Positions 55,110 to 64,000 of a DNA stretch of 64,000 bases are shown here, in pieces. The notes under the pieces are model-generated. The model was not told where the DNA came from. It saw nothing but the letters and a program-made list of their open reading frames with translations, and searched no databases. The DNA comes from Heloderma charlesbogerti (Eukaryota; Chordata; Lepidosauria; Squamata; Helodermatidae). How positions within the stretch are numbered: the stretch's first letter is position 1; each line of letters opens with the position of its first letter. The position numbers and the translations under genes were made by a program. Location of the stretch: contig JANEZZ010002239.1 in NCBI GenBank assembly GCA_026122225.1, positions 496,001-560,000 of the forward strand, in the 5' to 3' direction.

Positions 55110-55306
55110 CAGTGGAGGCTGGTAGCTCCAATGTCATTGGGGCAGTGAATCTGCTCCAGGTTTCAGTCAGAACCAGTCAGAACTCAAAAGGAGCTATCCA
55201 ATGTGTGAGGCACCTTGGATAGCTCCTTTAGAGCTCTAACTGGTTCTGACTGAAACCCAGAGTGGATTTACTGCCCCACTGATATAGGAGCCACCAGCCT
55301 CCACTG
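55110..55306. mobile_element. hAT-like foldback MITE (CAGTGGAGGC), copy 2
   Basis: Starts CAGTGGAGGCTGGTAGCTCC and ends CCACCAGCCTCCACTG; the ends are exact complements over 13 bp. Colinear with 48571-48756. No readable target duplication. Confidence 0.85.
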
Positions 55307-55478
55307 TATAATCAATTAAATAACTAACCATTTGCTGTCCTTTCATGCCAGATGTAGCACCTCACTCTGCCAAATGGCCAGCCCTGAGTCTTCAATAATA
55401 CTTGCTTTACCTAATTTTTATAAGAATTCCTGAGAGTATATATGTGACATGCTTTGAGCTCTACAATTCACTTGATAG

Positions 55479-55665
55479 GAACATAGGAAGCTGCCTTATA
55501 CAGAGTCAGACCATTGGTCCATCTAGCCCAGTACTGTCAACACGTACTGGCAGCAGCTCTCCAGGGTTTCAGGGAGAAGATTTTCCTGCCCTACCTGGAG
55601 GTGTCGAGGATCAAACCTGAGCTGTTCTGCATACAAAGCACATGCTCTGCCACTAAGCCAAAAGG
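55479..55665 (-). mobile_element. tRNA-derived SINE
   Basis: Same family as 27610-27800: GGAACATAGGAAGCTGCC, GTCAGACCATTGGTCC, and at the right the complement of an A box (CTCTGCCACTAAGCC). Confidence 0.85.
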
Positions 55666-55675
55666 CCGAGAAGCA

Positions 55676-55768
55676 CTTGCAATCCTATACAAATCTACTA
55701 AGAAGTAAGCCCAATTGGGTTAAATTGTCCTTACATCCAGGTAAGAGTATATAGGACTACAGTCTAAA
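55676..55768. mobile_element. Short Harbinger-like MITE
   Basis: TTGCAATCCTATACAAATC...AGAAGTAAGCCC...CAGGTAAGAGTATATAGGA. Complementary CAATCCTATA ends. Confidence 0.7.
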
Positions 55769-58700
55769 TGTACTATGCAAAACCAAAGTATTGTTATCAT
55801 GTGGAATAGTGTGCATGCATGCTATGAGTGTTATCTTCCTGTATATATTGCCTGTGGCTGTGATTCTCCAAAGAATTCTGAATATGTTCTTTTCCTGATA
55901 CAAAAGAGTCTGTTACAAAAATTGCAGCTGAGCAATGAGGGTATGGTCTAAAATATTAGCGAACTAGACTAAATGTTCTGCTTGTTATGTTATTCGGTCT
56001 TTAACTATTGAATAAATAGAAATATTTGATTTATGTTTTAGAATTTTACTTCTGTAAGTCAAGCTATGGCTTTGTATTTTATTCTCCCATGTATTGTTGT
56101 ATAGGTCTTATTGTTAAGTTTGTTGACTGGATCAATCACCGGACAGACAGACAGACAGAGATAAAGTCATTTCAGTGCTGTGGGTTGCTTGCTCTTCACT
56201 TTTCCCATCTCTGACACAGTCATGATAGGGCCTATTTTCTCTGTCCCAGCTATGGGCTCAAAAGGAGATATGATATTCTGCAGAGCTCTTAACCCTGCTT
56301 AAATGTCCACTTCAGCCCTCCTCAAATGCCTATGTGTGAGAGCTCGCAGGTGCCAGAAAGTTAACAGGAGAGTTAGACTGCTGAGGCAGACAGAAAGGGA
56401 GAAGGCAAGTGCTCCTTGGACCTTAATGGATTCCCCTTGCAAGTGAGTACTCTCCTTTCAATCACACTGGTGAGGCAGTGCATAAAACATGGAGATCTAC
56501 CCATTTCCCATGCCTGGCTGTAAGAACTACAGGGTGGCAGTGGGCAGCTGTAGAGTGACATCATGAAGCCTATAACATTGTCAGAAAGTTCTGAAATGGC
56601 TGCGTTTATTTTATTTTGGAGCCATGGTCCTCACTGCCTTTAATGAAGCGCCAGTCAAAGCTGCCTCTGGCAGCTGCACGAATATTGGTTTTGGCAGGGA
56701 ACACGAAGACCCAGTAGACTGTAAGGAGTCAGCAGCCAATGCGATAAAAAAAGAAACAACTAATAGTGCTGAGGCCAAAAGAGAAAAAGCAATAAGTTAC
56801 AAAATGCAGACAAAGAAAAAGACCTGCCAATCCTCCACCCCTTCTTCCCACAGCACCTCCACTGGAGGTTATCACTCAGCAAGGTGGGGCACAGAAATGA
56901 CAGTGCAGAATTGAACCATACAGAGATGGATGAGAGTGCCCTCCTCAACCTACTGAGCACAGTGTGGAATGGAAGGAGCAGGAAAAAAGAAGGCTTTCTG
57001 GGGAATCCTAGAAAGTAGTGATGATGAGATCCCCCCCACCCCTAATTCTTAATTGATCTGTGAGAAACAGACTAATTGCTGGATGTCTTCTGGCAGTCTG
57101 AAAATTAGGACTGCAACTCAGATAAAGAAATGTTAATCAATTAATGATCAGATTTTAGACAATTATCATTGATTACATTTTGCATAACTTTGCATATTCA
57201 TAAGTGTAAATATATACATATATAAACTTTTAAACTTTGCTTGTTTCAGATTATTCCCTGAAATCTATTCAACGTCCAGCTCAAACTTTGATAACGTTTT
57301 ATCAGCTTTATAAAATTTATTGCTAGGTATAACCACAATAACATTAAAAAAAAATCTGGATTATTCATATTCCAAGACTAAAACAAAATTTATTTCTTCC
57401 AGGCATATTCTCCTAGAAAGAAAAAAGAAGAAAACTGTACTTTTTAGTTAATGACTGACCTACTCCTAAGTTGTTAAGTCTGAAAACAAGGCAAGGATGT
57501 CATGGACTAGGACTCTAAACCCTAAATGTCAGAGGATCCCGACCACATGTCCTCGGAATAAGAGGCTTCAGAGTTATTGGTTCAGGGAGAGGACCCAGCC
57601 ACAGAAAGATGTCATGAAGCTTCCATCTCCTCAGGACCCAGTTCTCCAGAAAGACTCCAGGGGTTGGCTCTCCTTCATCTAGAGGAGATTGCATGAGGAC
57701 ACTAGTATGCCACAGCCGCTCCCACATCATCACAGCCTGAAATTATTAAAACAGGTCAGAGCCCTTTAAGAGACAAAATCTCAGTTAGTATGGAGGTGGG
57801 GCCAAGCAGCCTAAAAACAGTCAAATTTTTATTTCAGCTCAGTCTTGCACTGCTCCTTGTTGGAGCAACAAACAGACAAGCCTTCTAGCCCCACTCAGAA
57901 CTTTCCATGGTACTGTTCTGTTTCCATTCCTGAAACCTGGCCTTGTTGAAAAACCCAACCCACAGGGGAACTCTGCAACCCAGGCCTCACCAGCACTGAA
58001 CAGCACTCAGGCTTCACCACAGTAGAAGTAGAAAAGAACACAGGAAGAACATATTGGCTTTTCAAAACTACTGCTGTTCCCAGGCCTTCTGTTCTCTCCC
58101 CTTCCTGCCCATGTACAGATGATAGTGCCTACGGTTAAAGAGCCCTGCCTTTTAGAACAGGTGAGAGACTCTCTCTCACATAAGAGTATAGCAATGCTTG
58201 GTCACTTCCCGCAGGCCAAACTATGGTTTGAAATATCAAGAGAGTGGTGGTTGTGGTGGGGAGATATGGGATGTGCTTGGCAAGGCTAGGCCAGCTAAGA
58301 AGTGTGGCCTGAAAAGACACAGCAAGAGTCAAAAAGAAAGTTGGTCTGATTAATCAAGGCCATAATTTTAATTAAGGCTGTTTTAAAAAATTGATTACTC
58401 AGGTTGATCCATTGATTAATGTACCAACCCTACTGAAAATGAATGCATTTGCCTTCCCCCAGATCAGCTACAAATCAGCTAGCTTCCTTTGCACATCAAG
58501 AAGAGAAGGTTTCAGTAGACCTTAAAAACTCCCATAATGTGCATCCAAGATGGCTGAACATCATGGGAATTCAAAGACAGCTAAATGTCTCCCTGCGCCC
58601 TTCTTGGCTACATTTTCCACCACACCACCCCCAAAGCAAAGAGACCCCAACTTGGCTGGCACTGATACAGGGACACCTCTAGGCCCCTTTGAACACCGAA

Positions 58701-58835
58701 TGAAATCACTGGGCATGTGAAAAGGCCCCCAAATCCTCTGCCAGCTTCTCTTAACTTGGACCAGAATGGATCTGTGAAAAAAAGCTGAATCTGCCCAAAG
58801 TGTGATGACTAGACTCAAACAAGACAATATGTTGC
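55769..58835. other. Unassigned sequence
   Basis: No gene recognised. A short (GACA)n run lies at 56141-56158. A region near 57480-57980 has an LTR-like composition but no boundaries I can support. Confidence 0.35.
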
Positions 58836-58837
58836 TT

Positions 58838-58925
58838 ATGGTTTTTTTTTTTTTATGTACTTGTACACTGCCCAGAAGAACTTAGTTATTAGGATATCTA
58901 AAAGTAATAAATAAAATAAAATTAA
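58838..58925 (+). mobile_element. LINE 3' terminus (L2/CR1-like)
   Basis: ACTTGTACACTGCCCAGAAG...TAGTTATTAGGATATC...AATAAATAAAATAAAATT resembles the terminal 'accgcccagag...attgggcggtat...aataaat' of L2-type LINEs. Confidence 0.5.
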
Positions 58926-58929
58926 AAAT

Positions 58930-60075
58930 GTGAAATGTGTGATTGTATTTCATGTATCTGCGTATCTCTTTTCGAAAAATAAAAACAAAACCAGATGCGC
59001 CTTCCAGGATAGAACAGCAGTTTCAAAGGAGCAATTTTCACTGGGATTATGGCACAGGAGGAAGGGTGATAGTTTCCTCCCAGCATGCTATGGTCCTGAT
59101 CCTGATTGGCCCCTAATATGGCTATTTAAAAAAAAATGAAACAAAAAACAGGTGTGTGAAATGCAATCACCCATTTCACATATCATCTAGTTTGGTGACT
59201 TGTCTACAGGAAGAATTTCATGAACATTTGTGGAATGTGGCTGATAAAAACCAGGCCTTATATTTTACATTCTAGATTGTGGCTAAGAAAATCCTATGTA
59301 CCTTTCTTATGAGTTCTAGAAGATCTAGGGATGACTTAAACTTATCCTTTAGGAATTTCGGGGTGGGCAGGCTTAACAGACTTTGGATCTCTGTAAGATT
59401 TGTGTGTGTGTTTGTGTGTGTTTTTATAGTCGATGAGAGATCACTTTCCCCCTTAGTGAATCTCTTGGAGAAAACGTTGACTCTACATTTTATTCCAAAT
59501 ATTTTAATTTGCACAATTTCACAGTATGTGATGGCAATTCTTCCCCTATACTGAAACCTTTGCCTGACAGGTAGAAGACTTTAACTATCATTGTAGAAAA
59601 TTAAGCAATGGCATGTGTTCATCATCACCCATAAGAAGATTCTTTTAAAAACACACAGCAACTCTGAGAATTAGTGTTCCATTCTTAATTGCCCTGAACT
59701 TGTGTGTGTGCATGCGCACACACGCATATGCACACACATGTACACACATGCACAGAAGGGTTTTTTGCCTTCTCTTCCATGTTCTGCTTAATCGAAGTGG
59801 AGGATGTGTGCTGTCTGTAATCCTGCTTAGCTAGAGGTTTCCATTTCCCTTGCTACAACAAAGTGAGGTGTGAACATGAAGTGCAGTTCAGGATCATTTC
59901 TCTGGTCTTACTTTGCTTGTCTAGTTCTATAGGGTTACAGCCTATCAGATCTGTTGTAGTTATCTATCAGTTTATTTGTATGCCACCTTTCCATCAAAGG
60001 TGGCATTCAAGACATTTAAATAACAAATCAGGAACTCTGTGCCATGGCCATTCATGGGGTTGTACATACTATGTG
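58930..60075. other. Unassigned sequence
   Basis: Short GT/CA-rich patches at 59398-59424 and 59700-59755. No gene recognised. Confidence 0.4.
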
Positions 60076-60078
60076 CAC

Positions 60079-61048
60079 ATAGAATCATAGAATCGTAGGG
60101 TTGGAGGGGGCCTACAAGACCATCGAGTCCAACCCCCTGCTCAATGCAGGAATCCAAGTCAAAGCATCCCTGACAGGTGGCTGTCTTGAAAGCCTCCAGT
60201 GTGGGAGAGCCCACCACCTCCCTAGGTTATTGGTTCCATTGTCATATTGCTCTAACAGTCAGGAAGTTTTTCCTGATGTTCAGCCGGAATCTGGCTTCCT
60301 TTAACTTGAGCCCATTATTCCGTGTCCTGCGCTCTGGGATGATCGAGAAGAGATGCTGGCCTCCCTCTCTGTGGCAACCTTTCGAGTACTTGAAGAGCAC
60401 TATCCTATCTCCCCCAGTCTTCTCTTCTCAAGGCTAAACATGCCCAGTTCTTTCAGTCACTCTTCATAGGGCTTTGTTTCCAGTCCCCTGATCATCTTCA
60501 CTGCCCTCCTCTGAACCCTCTTCAGCTTGTCTGCATCCTTCTTAAAGTGTGGTGCCCAGAACTGGACACAGTACTCCAGATGAGGCCTAAGCAGGGCTGA
60601 GTAGAGGGGAACTAGTACTTCCCGGGATTTGGAAGCTATGCTTCTATTAATGCAGCCCAAAATAGCATTTGCCTTTTTTTGCGGCCACATCACATTGTTG
60701 GCTCATATTCAGCTTGTGATCTACAACAATTCCAGGATCCTTCTTGCTTGTAGTGTTGTTGAGCCAAGTATTCCCCATCTTGTAACTGTGCATTTGGTTT
60801 CTTTTTCTTAGGTGCAGAACATGGCATTTATCCAATGTCATTCTGTTGTTTTCTGCCCAGCAGTCCAGCCTATCAAGATCACTTTGAATTGTGTTTCTGT
60901 CTTCCAAAGTATTAGCTATCCCACCCAATTTTGTGTCATCTGCAGATCTGATCAGCATTCCCTGCACCTCCTCCTCCAAGTCATTAATAAAAATGTTGAA
61001 GAGCACTGGGCCCAGGACTGAGCCCTGCGGTACCCCACTCATATACAA
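60079..61048 (-). mobile_element. CR1 LINE 3' half (antisense)
   Basis: 3' UTR at 60079-60170 (AGAATCATAGAATCGTAGGG). Minus-strand RT: GVPQGSVLGPVLFNIFINDL, then SADDTKLGG, where CR1 normally has FADD or YADD (60647-61048), and [20 protein letters not shown]...[19 protein letters not shown] (60457-60693). One or two frameshifts separate these pieces. It is 5'-truncated at about 61048. Although well preserved, the changed catalytic neighbour and frameshifts make it inactive. Confidence 0.93.
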
Positions 61049-62100
61049 ATGAAATATCTGCTATATGGGCCACCAAGCTGACACAAGGGAACAATGTGTC
61101 CCATCTCATCCTTTAGCCTAGCAGTGGCCATTTGTGCTGAGGCACCACTGCTCCAGTCCAGCCCTTAAAAAGCTCAGCCAAATAGCTTTTGTCAGAGAAT
61201 CTTTGGGTGTTTCCAGGAGAGGCTTTCATTGTGCAATTGCTCTGCTTCATCCAGGGAATATTATGAGGGGTCCAGATACCATTTCCATTTGTAACTTCCC
61301 TTGTTCTCCCACTGCTGCTTCTGTCTTTTTTCTTACCACAGAAAATCTGTTGAGGACAGAAAGAGAGAATAACTGCAGAATTTCTTTTGACTGATAGCTC
61401 TAGGAGCCGTCCATCTTTTTATGGACCACCTATTTGCTTTGGAATCAGGAAGAGAATGGAACAATTAAGAATGGTTGTGGGGAATATATGGCAGGAATGG
61501 CAAAGCAGGAGATCCCATCCCAAGATCTTGACAGCAAAACACCACCATTAAAATTAGTGCTGCTGTGCCGAAAATTTCTCCCACATTTTTTGACCATTCA
61601 CATTCAATTTGATAGAAGAGAAATTGCTTTCAAAAGGAAATTCAATGATGAAGAAATTTCGGATGAGTTCTCATGGGTTGAGTTTGGGTTTGGAACACCC
61701 TGAATGAGGCAGAACAATGGAAGCCTCTTTCATGGGGGGAGAAAACTGTCAGGAAATTGGAGGCCAGATTTTGGTAAAGCACTAACTCCACCTCATCCCT
61801 GGAGCCAGGCACAACACTACCCCCACCTGCATTGCGGTGGATGCAAACCGGGGCCAGCCTGCTAAGACAGTTGATGCTGTTGCAGCACAACCCCCCACCC
61901 AAACACTTGCAAAAAGAGAAATAAGCTGTGCTACAAGCCCTGCCAATGGCAAACCCTACCTGGGAGAAACTATTGAGAATTTCTCCTCCTCCCCCTCTCC
62001 CAAATTTCTCTGCCTACATGTAAAGTAGAGAATTTCAAGAGGCCATTTGTGCACAGCTCTAATGAAAATCAACATTCAGTTAAACCCACAAACATTTAAA
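61049..62100. other. Unassigned sequence
   Basis: The right end (62050-62061) reads GTGCACAGCTCTA, like the terminus of the hAT-like element that begins at 62111; this may be the end of a related copy whose left end I could not find. Confidence 0.4.
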
Positions 62101-62644
62101 CACTAAAATATAGGGCTGTGCACAGACCCCCTGATCTGCTGCAGATGCTGATTCGGACCTTCTGAATTGACTTGGATTTTCTTCAGACCAATTTGGACCC
62201 AACTAGATTTGCTTCAGATTCAGATCCGAAGTGAAATTCAGATATCTGAATTATTTGGATGTTATGTTTTTCCATTTACTTGTGTTAGAAAACAAAAACA
62301 ACCATAACTTCTTCCATTTCTATTATAAATTCATGACATTTACGGACCTGGCATACCCTATGGAGGTGATTAAACCTGCCAAATTTCAGACAGTCTGGCC
62401 CAGTAGGTTTTGTGCTAGGTGCAGGTAAAATGTGATTTTTTCAACAAAAACTCTCAAAGCAAAAAGCTATAACTTTTCACTGTTTCCACAGAAGTACATG
62501 AAATTTAGGCTCCTTTTGCCACATAGTATACAGACAAATGTGTAGTGCTTTGCCCACTATATAATGTATGGACTCATGTGTAGTGCTTTGCCCCACGGTT
62601 TTTGGCCACAAGCACACACACACACACACGAGCAAAAGAAAAAA

Positions 62645-63126
62645 TAGGGATGTCAGAGAATTCCACCACGGACTTCAGTGAGGCCGGATTCTTTAGAATC
62701 CACCCCCTGGAGTCCGTGGCGGAATGGCCTCCCCACACCCGCCACCCCGCGGAGTCCCCCCAGGACGGACCTACCTGGTGGCGGATGTGGTGGCGGCGGC
62801 TCCAGCAGCAGCAGATGATGCAGCGGTGGTGACAGCTCGCCATTTGCATCCCTATGCTTGCCCGTGATAGGCTACATATATATTTATGTAGCCTATCACG
62901 GCTAAAGCAGGGACGCAAATGGCGTCCCCTATGCTGGACGCCATTTGCGTCCGCAGCAGCCCGGCAGTGGGTGGAGGCCCCGCTGAGGATTGGCCTGGCT
63001 GGCGGCTCCACGGACTGGCTGCGGAGCTGAGCCAGCTGGGCGGGCTTCTGGGGGGGAGGAACGGATCGTCGCCCCCCACCTGCGGACCCCAGCAGAGCCA
63101 GGTAATTGCGGTTTTGTACACCCCTA
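62645..63126 (+). mobile_element. Foldback hAT-like element, copy 7 (E7), smallest
   Basis: 482 bp, ends TAGGGATGTCAGAG and GTACACCCCTA. The left flank AGAAAAAA and right flank GAAAAGGA agree only partly because the site is A-rich. It has the terminal hairpin with loop GGATTCTTTAGAATCC, one AT-centred hairpin (62862-62902) and one CpG-rich hairpin (about 62910-62956). Outward donor-like motifs: 62769-62777 (reverse) and 63099-63107 (forward). Nested in 62111-63904. Confidence 0.88.
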
Positions 63127-63531
63127 GAAAAGGAGATAGAGAAAGAAGAACTATGTACAAGCTAAGGAGGGGGAGTATAAAGCCTAACGGAAGAGAAAAG
63201 GTGTGGTGTTTTTTTTTAAAGTTAAGAGTTGAAATGGGGAGGGAAGGAATACAGGAACTGAGAAGGGCAGGTAGGGGGAGGAGCCAAGGAATAAGCCAAG
63301 GAAAGTCCTTTTAAATGTTTTTCTTTGTGGGAGGGATTAAATAAAGAGTCTAGAAAAGAAAGGGAAGACTAATAGGAATAGCCACATTGAGAAGGGTTGA
63401 GTGGGAAGGAAGAAGACTGACAAAGCTGCAGTAGAACATACAAATCACACAGATCTCTCACCTTCTAGCTACCAGCAACCGATTCTCCCTCACTGTTAAA
63501 TGAACAGACAGATCTCCTGTAATATACAGAA

Positions 63532-63556
63532 TCACCACCACCACCACCACCACCAC
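63532..63556. repeat. (CCA)n microsatellite
   Basis: About eight CCA units; the glycine-run frame on the minus strand is an artefact. Confidence 0.95.
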
Positions 63557-64000
63557 TGTCACTGACTGGAGACTGCTGGGTTAAGTTCAGCCCTAATCTG
63601 GCAACTAGAGTTGCCATTCGCCAAGGCTCACAATTTCCCCCCTCCCTCCTCCTCTTCACCCACCCCTTCCATCCTCTATCCTCTCCTCTTCCCTTCCCTG
63701 ATCTTCCTCAAGTTGATACATTTTACAGGCAGGCTGTTTGGGCTTCTGAATAGCTCCGAATCTCCAAGGCACACCGAAATATTTCAGAGCAAACTGCTTT
63801 GCTTCAGATTGCCTCGGGGCTGTTCTGACCTGCTTCGGAGCTCAACAAAGCCCCCTGATTTGCTTTGGGATTCAGATTAGGCTCCGAAGCGGTGCACAGC
63901 CCTGCTAAAATACATGTCAGAATGAAAATGCTCTGCTTAACTGTAACCATAAAAATCCCACCTAAACTTTTGAAAGCCTTGCAGATCTTCTCAAATTTGC

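Larger units (their letters stand above)
62111..63904. mobile_element. hAT-like element with nested foldback element
   Basis: Left end TAGGGCTGTGCAC and right end GTGCACAGCCCTG are inverted repeats. Exact CTAAAATA flanks both sides (62103-62110 and 63905-63912). 1794 bp including a nested 482-bp element. Both subterminal regions contain repeated CAGAT/GAATT and CTCCGAA/TTCGGA-type phrases. No transposase frame. (CA)n at 62609-62629 and (CCA)n at 63532-63556 lie inside. Confidence 0.88.

Noticed and set aside
57480..57980. Possible third LTR
   Set aside because: Composition resembles LTR sequence but no TG...CA borders with a matching duplication could be found.

Overview
This window looks like non-coding, transposon-rich DNA from a squamate reptile (lizard or snake). 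The evidence is an intact BovB (RTE-type) LINE, a tRNA-headed SINE with a BovB-like tail of the Sauria type, many CR1 and L2 LINE relics, an L1 ORF2 relic, and a dense layer of non-autonomous DNA transposons with hAT-like and Harbinger-like ends. I found no host protein-coding exon, tRNA, rRNA or CRISPR array. The species and the nearest genes cannot be told from the sequence.

Layout. 1-10 kb: CR1 3' ends, a broken BovB copy (1.6-4.6 kb), an L1 relic (5.1-5.6 kb, minus), a BovB 3' fragment (6.2-6.8 kb, minus), a CR1 3' end (7.5-7.9 kb, minus) and a Harbinger-like MITE (9.3-9.8 kb). 10-18.9 kb: a solo LTR with 5-bp target duplications, a block paralogous to 5.8-6.15 kb, and minor repeats. 18.9-22.5 kb: an intact 1047-codon BovB ORF (endonuclease plus reverse transcriptase) inserted inside a Sauria-type SINE; both insertion layers can be read from target duplications. 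22.5-31.6 kb: an L2 relic split by a hAT-like MITE, a BovB scrap with 13-bp duplications, an L2 antisense relic and a CT-rich tandem block. 32-48 kb: further MITEs, a SINE split by a MITE and a 1.7-kb hAT-like element. 49.0-52.6 kb: an antisense CR1 interrupted by a solo LTR and by a 1.0-kb foldback element. 52.6-60 kb: mostly unassigned. 60.1-61.05 kb: an antisense CR1 with readable reverse transcriptase. 62.1-63.9 kb: a hAT-like element with exact 8-bp duplications and a second element nested in it.

Most striking content. Seven related elements (24608-25286, 29154-29964, 32296-33167, 37268-37804, 40077-40715, 51193-52192, 62645-63126) share TAGGGATGT-type terminal repeats. Five of them are flanked by readable 8-bp target duplications (four exact, one 7/8), which is the hAT signature. 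Their interiors are arrays of palindromic modules: an AT-rich hairpin centred on TACGTAAATATTTACGTA alternates with a CpG-rich hairpin built on ATGGCGGC/GCCGCCAT. The modules are themselves arranged as larger inverted repeats, and their number differs from copy to copy. Every copy carries a splice-donor-like GTAAG/GTAGG/GTAAT motif pointing outward near both ends. I do not recognise this family. It is my candidate for an undescribed element system, and its function is unknown.

How the parts work together. The intact BovB protein could mobilise itself and, through the shared 3' tail, Sauria-type SINEs and BovB fragments. CR1 and L2 copies are decayed. The MITEs and foldback elements encode nothing and would need a hAT or Harbinger transposase from elsewhere in the genome.
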